NCBI GenBank assembly: GCA_011009095.1
Contig: VTPC01000940.1
Span: forward strand, 28,407 to 92,406
From: Ignelater luminosus
Taxonomy: Eukaryota; Arthropoda; Insecta; Coleoptera; Elateridae
Length of the DNA stretch: 64,000 bases
Reading direction: 5' to 3'
Part shown: positions 50,244-63,330 of the stretch, piece by piece
Position numbering within the stretch: the first letter of the stretch is position 1
Layout of the letters: the number at the start of each line of letters is the position of its first letter
The notes under the pieces: model-generated
What the model was told of the DNA's origin: nothing
Databases searched by the model: none
The model's input: the letters and a program-made list of their open reading frames with translations, nothing else
Made by a program: the position numbers and the translations under genes

Positions 50244-51930
50244 AAGACGAACAATATAAGAAATTTAGAGCAATTTGTCTTATAGATTGTTTTGGAAAGA
50301 TTTTAGAGACGCTAATTTTAAATAGACTAAAGCTAGAATTGGCAAACAATGGAAATGTTTCGGATAAACAATTTGGGTTTAGAAAAGGCAAATCGTGACT
50401 AAAATCATCGACAAAATAAAAAAATTAAAGCAAAAGCATCTAAAAACAGAGAATTTTGCATTCTCTTAACTATAAACATAAAAAATGCATTCAACACTGC
50501 CAGATGGGATGGTATCATGAACAAAATTACAAGAAAGAAATAAGTCCGTATCTATATAATATCATAGCAAACTACCTAAACAATAGGAAGCTAATATTAT
50601 CAAATGGTGAAGAATATCCGATGACATGTGGAGTTCCACAAGGATCAGTACTGGGTCCAACATTATGAAATGTATACTTTGATAGCGTAGCAGAGACCAA
50701 ACTACCAGACAAAAGTGTAATCTTTTGTTATGCTGAAGATATTGCTTTAATAGTCACTGGATACTCTGCTGGAGAAATTAAACAGAGCCGAGATATCACT
50801 AAGTAATTGGTAATTCTCTACGGAGGCAACAGATTGAAAGATTTAGAAATAGAATTTCAAGGAAACAGAATTGAATCCAAGCAAAGAAATAAATACTTAG
50901 GCGTATACTTTGATCGAAATACAAGAATGACACAACATGTAAACTATATTACGGGAAAAGCTGAAAAATCAATACAAGCCTTAATGAAAATAATGCCTAG
51001 AGTAAATGGACCCAAGGCATCCAAGAAAAAAGTTATCTGTGGGGTAGGCCACTCTATTTTGCTGTATGCCTGCTCAGTGTGGGATAACTGTTTAAAATTT
51101 AAAAAATATAAAACAAAGCTCGAAAAAGCGCAAAGAAAGATGTGCTGAGCCATAGCCTCGGCTTATGTCACAGCACCAACCCCAGCAGTACAGGTCATTG
51201 CAAATGTTTTATCGATCGACCTAATGATAATACAAAGAAGCAAAATAATCCGTGAGGATAAACAGAATAAGAAGGAAATTCTCCAAGACGTTTTAAACAT
51301 TTGGCAATCAAGATGGAAAACAGAGAACGACAAGGCCCTGTGGACCAGGAGATTAATAAAAAATATTATCTCCTAAGAAAACATGGGGAACCGGACTACT
51401 GGCTAACCCAATTCCTAACAGGTCACGGGAACTTTGACTGTTATCTATTCAAAATCAAAAAGAAAGATGATGATAGATGTATATCATATAAAACTAGAGA
51501 CGACCCAGAACATGCTATTTTTTAATGCATGCGCTGGGAGCAATTAAGAGACCAGACTAACGAAAAACTAGAAAGACACATCAACCCTGATAACATTATT
51601 GACATAATGCTAGAGAAAGAAGATAATTGGAACATAATACGCGGTATGACTAGTAGGATTATAAAGGCAAAAGAGAGAGAGGATTAATTAATTATTTAAC
51701 TGTGTATACACAAATATCACACTATGGCTTAAGAACTAGAGGCGCACAACACCTTAGCCCTTGGAAACAACCCCGCTGTGATGAAATGCGCACGCGGTAC
51801 CACAGCGGAAGGTGACAACGTCATTCGTGGATAGGAGTTTTTAGCGGGCCGCCAACTCCGCACTACCTGGATGCACGTGCTTCCAGGCGTCTGTCGTGCA
51901 GATTTTCCCCGACCACGCCAGAAAAAAAAA
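50244..51930 (+). mobile_element. R1-clade LINE relic, copy 3 (5'-truncated, with 3' UTR and poly-A)
   Basis: It starts within RT at FRAICLIDCFGKILETLI (about 50258), continues KQFGFRKGKS, NIKNAFNTARWDGI, ISPYLYNIIANYLNNRKLIL and CGVPQGSVLGPTL-stop-N. The catalytic box reads YAEDIALI (about 50729) in place of YADD/FADD. Then NKYLGVYFDRN, LLYACSVWDN, YWLTQFLTGHGNF and DDPEHAIF with MRWEQLRDQ follow. A final NIIDIMLEKEDNW block ends the ORF at 51688. The GC-richer 3' UTR (51690-51921) contains ggagtttttagcggg, and the element ends in A9 at 51922-51930. At least six disabling changes are visible. Confidence 0.88.
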
Positions 51931-51965
51931 GGTTAGGTTAGGTTCGGTTCGGTTCGGTTCGGTTC
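51931..51965 (+). repeat. (GGTTA)2(GGTTC)5 telomere-like tract after copy 3
   Basis: Two GGTTA units, in register with TTAGG repeats, followed by five perfect GGTTC units, directly after the poly-A of R1-like copy 3. The GGTTC variant is homogeneous, so it spread as a unit rather than by random mutation. Confidence 0.85.
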
Positions 51966-52780
51966 AATTTCCTTAAGGGTGGGATGCCCTGGAAAGAAAA
52001 GTACCTGTAGTGAAGGACAGAATCTTGTGCATTAGCTTGTGCAGAAGCCTAGTGATGAATAGTAGAACTTTTGTGTTAACAGAGTTGCAAAATTATCTGC
52101 GTTTTAGGGTGTGGGCCATTATTAAACGATAAACGAATGCTTCAGCATTAAAAGGACTAGTAGAAATATTATAGTAGTGTTTCTGTATAAACCGTAAAAT
52201 TATTCGGTTTCATAACTTCATTTAAATTCCTTGTTTTGTTATAAACCTTTTAGATTGTTCTAGAAATATATTTTATTTGCTTAAAGATATTTGCAGAAAT
52301 TTCAATAATTTATTTTATATATTCTCACTGCTTATAGCGGTTTAATTTAACAATAACAATAAGCTTTATTAACTAAATGATAACAAACTTTATTTAATTT
52401 ATTGTTTTATTTATAATATATAATATAATATAATATATTTATTTTATATTCCCCCAATATCAGATTTTCTGAAATTTTAGAAACAATTACACGAATAGTT
52501 CGACGCATTCGTGATCTGCATTCGCCTTTCCTGAAAGGATCACGTGAACACAAATACTTCATATGCATGCATTTGTAAAACTATATAAGTAGGAAGTTTG
52601 CAGGAGAATCGAAATTATTATATTAATCATAATCTCATTAAATCAATGACTAATTAGAGCTGGTTTTATATCAAGAATAACTCAAAATCTAACATTTTAC
52701 GAACATACTACATCTTATTGAGTATTGTGCTATTATAAAGACGTTATTGAGGCCTAATTGTCACCTTAGACAACTACATA
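51966..52780. other. AT-rich stretch without recognised gene
   Basis: Nothing recognised except a TAATA-rich low-complexity run at about 52410-52440. Confidence 0.5.
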
Positions 52781-52880
52781 NNNNNNNNNNNNNNNNNNNN
52801 NNNNNNNNNNNNNNNNNNNNNNNNNNNNNNNNNNNNNNNNNNNNNNNNNNNNNNNNNNNNNNNNNNNNNNNNNNNNNNNN
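52781..52880. other. Assembly gap (100 N)
   Basis: One hundred N bases, a standard placeholder length. True size unknown. Confidence 0.99.
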
Positions 52881-55800
52881 TATATCTGTAAACAAACTAA
52901 CTAAGCATTACTATACAATAGGAAATGGATAATCCGATCGCTACCTGGTATTTTACTGTACCCACCTGTGGTAAATATTTTTGTCAGGTACTTTTCAAAA
53001 AGAATAACATCTGTTTTTGGAAGCCGTCTTTTAGGATTGTGTTTACTCATTTTACTGGCAAGGTTAATATTATGTTTTTCGTATAACATAAAATTTAAAT
53101 TATTATGAAATCAGCTGCTGATTCCAAACGAAAGTGAATTACATGGTGAAATCCCATAAGATGATTTTTAATGTTTAATTTTAAAAGATATATTGATTTT
53201 TAACTGGTAAAAAGTGTTTCGACTATAAAGGTAGTATGTAAATGATCTAATTAAAATTAAAGCAGACGTACAGCGCACTACAAATTCAAATAAGACGTGA
53301 TACAAGTAAGTTGAGATTATGTTGTTTATGAATGAGCACGTTGTTTTGATTGCCTTTAAATTACTTTTTAAATTAATTTAATAATAACAAATTTCGTGGA
53401 TGATGGGGAAGACAGGAAGTCAAACAAAACACAGATTAAGATTTCAATAGAGCATTGTATTGAAATAGCAAATTTTTTAATATGAAGGCCGAATTAACTT
53501 TTCAGATACTGGTTCAAAAATCAGTTCGGAAGAAGAACTTGCTCTTGATAATATAAAAAATATAAAATATACTAACACCGCCCTTTGATGCTTATTGTTG
53601 CTTAGCTGACGAGCTTCGTCCGAAATTGATTTTCTGCGTACATTCATAGTATTCATTACACACATTAACGTTAGGTGATTATTTCATTTTAGTTGATTAA
53701 TAAGTAAAAATGTATTTTGGATCAAGCGTGTTAAGGTGTCCTTATAATTGTTTTTATCCATGAATCAAATGATTTTTTTATCTTTATGGCATTAATATAA
53801 TAAACAAATATTTGTATTTGCTCTAGTGAACGAACAATAAATGAAATTACTTATCCCTATACAGCACCTTTACAAAAACATACGGAAACCAACGCCGACC
53901 GCTGTATTGTATATTCAGTTAACCTTTTTGGTGAAGGATTAGCAAAAATGTAATTTATTGCACTTTGAGCAGTCGAAGTCAATAGGTATCCCTTTTAGGT
54001 ACTTCCAAGAATTTCTAGATACCTGCTCAACCACCACCCCTACTACAGTATTAACTATTTTAGAAAATATTTGTTACTTTACTAATTATCGCCTTTTCTT
54101 AAAAATAATGCTATTAAACTGCGATAAAACGTATGTATTATGCTATCTATCTAACTATATCACAAGTCAAGAAATACCAAAAATAGTATTTTTGTTCGAA
54201 CATAATCTACAAAATCGGAATTCTTTATGCCCGAAAAGATCTTTCAATAAAGTACCGTAACTTGGATATAATTATCTGAAAACTTGAAAATTTCTATTTC
54301 CTGAAGCTAAAACATATTTTTAAAACGCTTCTCTTGAAAACTTGCAATTTTGACTTGTGACGTTCTTCCAGGTAAGCGATATGGTACAGCGCTATCTACT
54401 GAATACTGGCTAAACTAATGTAGGTCTAAAAGCAGACAGTGTACTAGTGTGTGTGGTTTATAACATTACTATTTGAAGACAGTTGTTTATAAATAACAAA
54501 TTTACAATTTACTGGAAATTAGCAAATACACTACTTAAATCTCGTAGTTCGAATGTTTCAGGTGTTCTGGTGTATTTATGGCTTGTTATAAAACCGTTAT
54601 TTTCTGTATTTCTTGTTCAGATTCTATTTATTTGCGTTTTTATATAGTACCGACACAACCCAAACTATTTAATTATTTTAACATATTAATACTAAATTAT
54701 GCTTACTAAAATTAGTTTTACGACAAACCTTTATAATATAGCATCAAGTTACAACTTTCTTTTTCCGTAAAAAACCTAAGGTTTTCGTAATTTCAAGTAA
54801 ATAAGACTTACTATAAGCCCATATCTAAAGGCAGGGCGATATCCCCACCTTAAGTTAAATTCGGTTAGTTAGGTTAGACTTTCTGAACTTAATTAAATTT
54901 TGTTTTTTGGTAGTGTGTATATTACGTAATGAAGTGAAATCTAATCGGAGATACTACATAATTTTCTCAAGTACAAGCAAATTAAAATTAAAATATCTTC
55001 CACTTTAAAATGCCTTTAATATTAGATTTATAAGAGTACGCCATTTTTAAGCAGTTTTTGGATTCGCTCAAAATTCATTTTCATAGCTTAAAGAGTGTTC
55101 TACTAATATTAAAATCTCTGCATATACTAAAGATTCGATAGCTTAGATAATAAAAAAATGGAAATTTCAAACTACATTCCTAGTATAGAGTTTTTTTTTT
55201 AAATTGAAAGTAGTGCTTTTATTATATGGATTATAGCAGTTGAAGAAGAAAACATATTTTAAAATAACACAGGCTGACGTATTACTTTCCAACTTTAATG
55301 TCTTTTAGGATAGTTCAGAAGGAAATTTCAAGTAAGATGCAGCAGCATATACAGCACATTCTTTGTGTACAAACTGTGCAATAGTAAAACACCAGACACT
55401 GCCAGGTCATTTGTGTTTTTTTGATCTAGAGACTTAAGGCCCATGAGCTTACGTGAAAGTCTGAGATTGTTGAATAAACAATAAACGATTGACGCTTTCA
55501 TTATCAAAATTTGTGTTTTTAGGTATTGAAGTTTTATCTGCATAACTCTTTGTGACAAAAACTTGTTACTATGAATTTGTACAGATTTGTATATTAGAAT
55601 GTCATGGATACTTCCATCAATAAGAAACCATGAAAATTGTATACACTTTTACTCATTGTCCCAATTAGACATAGGTAATTTAGAGAAGGCATCAAATTCC
55701 AAACGTATGTAGATGAGCGTCTTAAGATTAAAAAATAATTTTATATGCTTGATATTCACTGAAGCATGAAGATGATTTTTTTGTTTGACTCTGAAAGTGG

Positions 55801-58704
55801 ACTAGATTATTTCTTTTGTTGAAAGCACGTCACTAATAAAAGAATGTAGCGTATCTCAAGGTATATCAATCTACAATAAACGTATAATTTAATAAAAGCA
55901 CCACACCTGTCAAGTCAATTATACATTGGCAAGGTTGTAAAGTAAAAGGGTTAACGATAGATAATAACCCTGAACTAATCCCTAAGGTAATTCATAAACC
56001 TAAGACATAGAAGATTCTTCTCGGGAAAGGTCATCAACGTGCACTGATGCCTTGGTGCATGATTTGCATTTTAGTGAAAATAACAGGTAAATTCAAATTA
56101 TTTCAAACAATTTGCATTTATAAATTTGTTTCATGCAAATTATTATTATGTGTTAACCAAAAAAAAACATTCTCTCAAAATTGTTTTACATAAACAGATA
56201 AATTTACAATTCATTGCAACACACAAGCTCGTATAAAATATGTTTTGTTAATTTATTTCCTTTTACTTGGTTAATTAGCAATGAGGAAAATTAATAAAGC
56301 AGTTATTGTAATTATTGCAAGGGTTATTTATTCGTCAAGGTCTTCGCTTGCATTCCGTTGAGTTTTGTGGGTGAAAAACCTACACTGCAATTTACGAGGG
56401 CATTCACATTGGTTTTCTTTTGTTACAACACCAAACACCTCTTGTAATAGTCTGACAGTTTATAAATTTACAATGACAGGAATATCAGAAAGAAAATTTT
56501 GCATTTTGTTGCAATTCCAACTACTCATATTGTTCAAAGCACGACTAATTAGGAAATCAAACTATTTTCTTCAGTAGCACATACTATACAAGATACCCTT
56601 CAAAGGTCATTTGATATGAGGAATTTAGAATAAACAAATATCAGAAAATTATAATTTTTAAGATGATGATGTATTTCAGAAGGTATACCTGAATGCAACA
56701 TGCAACACATGTTACTGTTTTAGATGATGCAATATTCATTAAGGTTACTTGAATAAAAAAGAGTTTAGTATTGTTATTAGTACAAGAATTAAGATTAAAA
56801 AGATAATAAATTAAAGCTTAGATAGAACATCCTAGTCATGTTACCGTAGGTACAGTCTTTAAAAACATATAAACACACCTATTTTTCATTGTAAGGAGAT
56901 TAAATAAAATAACCTCAAAGAACCTCATTAAATATGTGTAAGAAGGAAAGGGATAATTAGAAGAGCTTAAGATAATAGTTTTGATAATTAGCGAAGACAT
57001 TTTAAAAATACACATAATAAATCATTTTACGGATGTAAAAAGTGAAACATATATCAAAATACAGAAAAAAAACAAGGCCGAGGGCGTTTGAAATAAGGTA
57101 TTGTTGTAACATACTAATGAAAGTTTAGATTGACAGAATAACAAATGAAGTTATATCAAGGAGAAGAGTAAAAGCTGATAAAAACATAGATATTGCACAT
57201 ATAAACCGAAAGATCAGAAAGAGTGCTATAAACAGCAGAGAATACGTAGATGAAGTATTAAAAAAGCACTTCAACGTAACATTCCAGTAGGCGAAGGCTC
57301 GTTTTGTAAATGTTCGATATAAAGTTATTAAATTGCTTTTAAAATCCAAAACTAACTATATTTACGCTATAATTCTCTAATAGTTCATTAAACTAGCAAA
57401 GAAATTAATTAATAGACTGTGAAAGTACTGATTTTGTTGAGTAGAAATTACCAAAAACTAGTAAACTTTTAAACTGCCGTTGAACTTTAATAAAACTTTC
57501 AACGTTCATGTCAGTTTTTTAAATAAAAAGTACCAGCTTTAAATATCAATCTATGATCGATTAGAGATTGTTATTACATTTGGGACCTTCATATTTAATT
57601 ATTAAAATTATGTTTAATTAGGAAACGTGTATATAATATACAATAAGAAGAGGCTATAAACAAGAAAAAAATATTCTTAGAATAGTTCAATCCTTTATGT
57701 TGGACAAAAGAAATCAAATAAATAGGGAACGATTTAGGAGAATTAAAATTAATGTGTGCATTCAAGTTTTATAGGTTACATAATGACATTTTTGATAAAA
57801 ACCAAATACTAATTGCCTTACTGTATAAACTGGTTTGTAATTGCAATTATTAACAAACATCCACCACGTTTAACTTTTCATAATAAAGCTAAATATTATT
57901 TGTTCGACGTATTGCATCTTCTTCCTATACAGTCATAAATGCTTGCTGAGATTTTGTTTAAAAAGCGTAATCATTTTTGTAGTTATTCTGTTTAGGAAAT
58001 GCCAAACCGCAAAAGAATAATGGTTGAGAAGCTTAGCATGCAAATATAAAAACAATCAGACGTTTTATCTTTTGTTTCAAATCTTAAACGCTATGAAATT
58101 TATTTTTATTTCTAGAAGTTTTCTGTAATTTGCATCCATCAAAATATTCAATGAAACCTAGCTATTAATCGTCATGAGAAAGTTGAATATGACGAGCAAG
58201 TTTTTGTACCTAAAAGAACTATTACGACAAAGAAATCGAAACGAAGAAAAGGGATAAAAGATATTTTGTAAAACTTTTATTAAAGACGGAACTTGAAAGG
58301 GTAATTTGAAAAAACTAGAGAAAACCAGAAAACCCAAAAGAAAAAATGATAAATGAAAAACTAATGGCAGGAAAAAAAGAAGAATTAGTGGCCAGAATTG
58401 AGATATTGGAAGAATATTAGATTAGAGATGAAAGTGATGAAGGAGTTAAAGCATGAATACATTTTACTTCCACTAACAACTGAAGATGGAAAAAATATCA
58501 TTATTGGTTTTACATTTCAACACGGTGGCTCACAAAAGGCTGCAATAGTAAAAATAGAAAAAATGTCTTTTGCGGTAAAAACTCTTGTTTCAACCTTTTT
58601 CTTCGTATTTAATCTGCTTCTCAGATACGGTTTCAAGAATAATAGGTCAATGAAAGTTGATCAATTTTAGTATTGTAACTAGCAACTCATTCATCTAATG
58701 GTCT
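52881..58704. other. AT-rich stretch without recognised gene
   Basis: No coding-like or element-derived segment was recognised. A ttcggttagttaggttag patch at about 54861-54877 is a lone TTAGG-like remnant. Frames of 60-100 codons here are AT-biased and have no motif. Confidence 0.5.
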
Positions 58705-59187
58705 TTAAGCTTTAATCCTAGATCCGTCAAAAAATTTGATTTTTCGGTGGTCAGTTCGCCGTCGTGTAAATTCTTTTATCTTTGGAGTTTGGAATATAGG
58801 CAAAAAGGTCCTATTTACGGTAAATAATTCCGTATCAAAAATAGTCTTTTCCGGGGGAATCATTATATACTCGTGAGAAATCTTTTCTCTTTTTCTTTGT
58901 TTGAAAAATTTCTTGTAATAACTTGATTTTTAATTTAATCGATGTTTTAGATTTTCATTCTGTAGCGACAAAGCAACAAGCCCAAACTGCAGATTCTTAA
59001 ATTTGCATTCAGTGTTTTGCAGTCTGTGGTCACGGGAAACCAATTGACTGTACGTAGGTCCGCATGAATTTAACAGAATACTCTGCACCCCTTCGCAGAA
59101 AATCCTGTTGGTACTCATGACTGCCAAGAAAAATGATAGAAATAGCATAGGTGGAAATAACCAGATATAAGCGTAATTTGATTGCAT
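58705..59187 (-). pseudogene. Coding-like frame with signal-peptide start and one internal stop; unidentified
   Basis: From the ATG at 59187 a frame of 85 codons begins MQSNYAYIWLFPP with a hydrophobic segment (MLFLSFFLAVMS), like a signal peptide. Cysteines follow (FCEG, SCGP, ECKF), then a heptad-like end (LVALSLQNENLKHRLN) before a TAA. In the same frame it continues for 74 more codons (KSSYYKKFFKQRK, HEYIMIPPEKTIFD, RRRTDHRKIKFFDG) to a second stop at 58705. Both parts are less AT-rich than their flanks and use mixed codons. One stop in 160 codons suggests a young pseudogene, stop readthrough or a sequencing error. The family is not recognised. Confidence 0.35.
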
Positions 59188-62100
59188 TAGAAAAAATGAA
59201 ATTTCACACTATAGTACTTTGACTAATAAGAGAAACAAGAACAAATAATGTCAACAAATGGTTTGATCAACGATTAGAGAGATAAAGAGACATTACAGAA
59301 TAAAATGGATGCAAAACAAGGCAAAAAGAAGACAAGGTTAGATATAACGAAAACGACAAGGAAGTGATCAAGATAATTAGGTAAGAAGAAGAAATGGAAC
59401 GAATGAATTAATAAATGGAAGAATTAGAAGATAACAAAGGAAGAAAAAAAAGGAGAAGAAAATGAAAGATAAAAAAGAAAAAAAGAAGGAGAAGTATATC
59501 AAAAAGCCAAGAAATTTAAATAAGTGCACTACAAATGTGAGAGCAAGAGAGATATAAAGAATGACAAGGAAATTAAAAATACACGAAACATGATTTTGAG
59601 AATTTATTTTATTGCAACTAAATTAACAATTACCAGTACAGATTGCAATTTTATTTTTTGAGCCTGTCCGTGGTTACGCGAAAGAGAGAGAGAGAGAAAG
59701 AGAAAAAATATCATGTATTAAAAAGTAACCATGATACAGAGAATTCTTAACTTATAATAATAGAGAGAATTGAATTGACTCGTTGCTTATGAAGTTGAGT
59801 ATCTGCGCAATGTCTTTACGCTATTCGTGTATTTTATTGTCTTCAATTATCTTTATTCAAAATTATTTATAATGTCGTTGTAGCGAGTAACTTGGACTAG
59901 ATTTATAGGCGATGGCGTACATAGGCGATTTTCTTGGAAACCAATCAGATGTTGCAGTCTGGTAGTCTTGACAATTTCTTTCCAATTTATAAATAAATTG
60001 AAGACTTTGCTTATGTAATGAAACTATCAGGTTTAAAGTTGCTTTAAGAAGCTTGTTGATCTAAAAATGTTTTCTTGAGTTTTCACGATGAGAAAGCAAA
60101 CTGTGAGACTTTATTGAAATTATTTGAAATTTTTTAGAGATCATCAAAAGACAAATTATCTTTAGAATCACAAGCAAACTTTAAGTATCAGTAGAGTTTA
60201 TTGCATTAAGAATTTACTTACTTATAATGCCATTTTAAAATGTGTCAATTTATTATTTCGTGAATATTTTTAGTAAACTTTGTATAATAAAACCTTTTGT
60301 TGGAAATACGCTTGATTTATCTTGTAGAATTTTTATTCTAATACTCGTGCGATTCTTCGAATTACGCCGTCCCAGGTCAAGCTTGTTTTAACGTGGGTTA
60401 ATTTACGCTTGAGTTTTCCATCATAGATAGGGGTACATTGTGATCAGGTATCGCTGGATTTTATTTTGTTGTGTGGTTGCAAGTTGCGACAAGTCAGAAT
60501 GTTCAATTGTTGAGTAGGGATGTTTTGTCTTCTGTTTTTATCTTACTTATATTTTAATACAGTCTCGATTAATCAAGGCTCCTGCTCCAAGACGCGCGGT
60601 GTCCAGAGGGTTTTCAGTCTTACTACAGGAAAGTTCATCTGTTTGGGGTGTGGATTATAAAATAGTGCATTGCAAATTTATTGCTGTTGTGTGAAAATCT
60701 ATGACTCACCGGGTTAAGTTGAGAGAAGTTCGTAATTTTCAGTGACATTTGGAACTGGCGAACCCTCTCGCTTATCGAGAAATTGTTAATACATCCATCG
60801 CTTTGTTTGAGAGACCTAATTGATAGCATTGAACATTTAACGGCTATGTAAAGCTGTGTGTGTTAAAGTACGCACCGTTGCACTATTGCCAAAACAGTTT
60901 TGGTACGAGAGTAAGGTCCTCTTTGGTGTGAGTTGTTTTCTAACCCAAGTAAGAATCAATGACTATCCCGCAAGCTGTTGGAGTTTTGTAAAACAAAAGT
61001 TAAATTTTATAATATTGGATTCACGCTTGGTAGAGACTTCCGTGCAGATTGGATAGTAATCAGCTGTTATTTAGAACTGTACAAGGTACTCATAGATTAA
61101 TAGATCTATTTATTATCTATTTTGTTTGTGTTGTCAAGTTAAGTCAATCATATCAACAGTTTTGTAGGTAGCTATTTTAATAATGGGCACCCAAGGCTAA
61201 ATTGAATTTAGATTTATAATATTTCTTTAGTAAGTTAAAGTTTCAGTGATATACAGGTAATGTAAACCAGACACTGGACCAGTTTAGGGCCTGTTTTAGG
61301 TTCTGCAGTTGTGCATATTGCTGTGACTTTGTTTAAGCAAGAATATTAAGATCAGGTTAGTATATAACCTTTCTTGGTGAGTTTGGAGAGAGTTCTGATA
61401 CAAAGTGTCCACTGCTATCAAAGTGTCTTCTACATATAGTGTTGTTTGGTGCAGAATTACATCAGCGAATGTGATGACCTTGACTTGATTCCTGGTGCCC
61501 ATATCTTCAGGAAGTCTCTGAGGATTTTTATTGAGTTTCTATATCAACTTAGGATAAATTATCTGTGAACCTATCCAATCTCCGGCGTTCGAGCGTCTGC
61601 GAGCACAACGTTTAGGGTCTGCACGGGCATAAATTACCCCAGACAAACTTACTTACAGTTATGAAATTTTGATGAAATGGCTAAACGACAAGTGGGCTAA
61701 TCAAATTTAAATAAATCCGTTATGATACATAAAATTTCTTGTATTTATTTATTGCAACATTAGAATAGAGCAGTCTTTATTTTATTTATTGCATTATTGT
61801 GTCTATTTGTCATTAATATTTAAAGCAAGTTTAAATCATCTATTTGACAAAACTTAATGTTTTAGATTTATTTCTTCTGTAAGACATTCTGATATCTCCA
61901 ACTTTCGTTAAATAGTTAATGCAGTAAACTGTTATATACATTATAAAAAAGAAAAAATATATAGAAACTGTTGCATGTAACTTTATACTCTTTTATAAAG
62001 AACTCCAGATTATCGATGAAAAGCAATTTTATGCATGTGTAATACACAAGCTAAACTGCTAGTTCACTATCTAACGTCATATTCGTACAAACAGCAGCTA

Positions 62101-63229
62101 TAGCTAACTTTCAATGCGACTGCATTCTAGTAACATTAATTTAGCTTTCATAAGCAATTTAAATGTACAATTTTTGTTGCATTCGGAAATTTATTGAGCA
62201 CAAGTCGGCATGCTTTGTTTTAAACGAAGTAAAGTCATTTTCATCTAATGAAATGTACTTTTGCAGTAGCAAAGGTCTGCATTCATTGCATACCAAAATA
62301 ACTGAGAGTTATTAAAAAACTGGGGATTCTTTATTGGGCTAACTGCTAATAGTAAAATTGTGTTTGGCCTATTTTGACAAAAGCTTTTAAGAGATTTACT
62401 ATTGGATAATAAATTATAGATACTGATTTGATAGTCTTTCTCTGTCGCTAACAAAAATGACGTCAAGCTTCTCTAACCTTCAGTAATCAACACATTTTCT
62501 CCCATTTAGTTCACTTCCTTTATCAGTTGATAATATGTATAACGAGTTGAAATATACGAAAAATGATTAAATTAATTAACTTTCAATGTGGTTATCTAGA
62601 TTCCAGAAAATCGAGCAGTGTATTGAAGATTGAATCAATTCCAAACTGATTTTTGTACCTACAGTAGCGATTTTACAAAACAAACAATCCTTCAAGATAA
62701 CACAACACAGCTGAGAGATTATGATAAATTGCAGATGCTTTTACTCTAATAATATCATTATTATTTTTCTTTAAGTTGGCATTTTTCAGAAATATGGAAA
62801 GATAGTTTTAAAATTTATATCCCAGATTTAACATAAAACCACTTAAATCAGTCGAAATATTAACCAGTAAACTTGAGAAATCTACCTTTTGGTATTCAAT
62901 TTGTTTTGAAATCTTATGATCTCTCTTTTTTAGTGTTTATAAAATTATAGCTATAAAATATGAGCTAATCGGTAATTTAATAATAAGTATATAATTAAAT
63001 CGATTTTTACCAGGCTTCAGGAGCGCAACGTGATGTTGTAAATCACGATTGTTAATTATATTCTATTATAAACATTTTATTAAATCTTCTTGTATAAACT
63101 TAATTAACCATGTAATTAATTGGTAAATTTACACTTTGCACTGTTTTTTTAATCAATCAGTTTCTGACTTATTGCATTTTCTACGTCTAATTAAGAAATT
63201 TACAAAAATATCACTTTTTTCTGTGAACA
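59188..63229. other. Stretch without recognised gene
   Basis: Purine-rich low-complexity DNA at about 59230-59560. A (GA)n microsatellite is at 59683-59703. A slightly GC-richer block at about 60290-61640 has no frame above 70 codons and no motif; it could be untranslated exon or repeat sequence. Confidence 0.45.
59683..59703. repeat. (GA)n microsatellite
   Basis: About nine GA units with one interruption. Confidence 0.8.
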
Positions 63230-63234
63230 CTTAC

Positions 63235-63330
63235 GCACGAAACGTTTCACTAACCAGCACGTTTTTTAAAACAAACCGCACGTGCAACAAGTAGCACCGC
63301 AAATACTACAAGAACAAGACTTTTTCATTG
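63235..63330 (-). other. Possible non-coding first exon ending at a consensus donor
   Basis: A CpG-containing, less AT-rich segment whose minus strand ends in cgtttcgtgc followed by gtaagtgt, a consensus 5' splice site at 63234-63228. No ATG-started frame of note lies in it, so it would be 5' UTR. There is no independent support. Confidence 0.18.

Noticed and set aside
60290..61640. Possible solo LTR starting TGTTGGAA at about 60299
   Set aside because: No matching CA end with a target duplication and no second LTR could be found.
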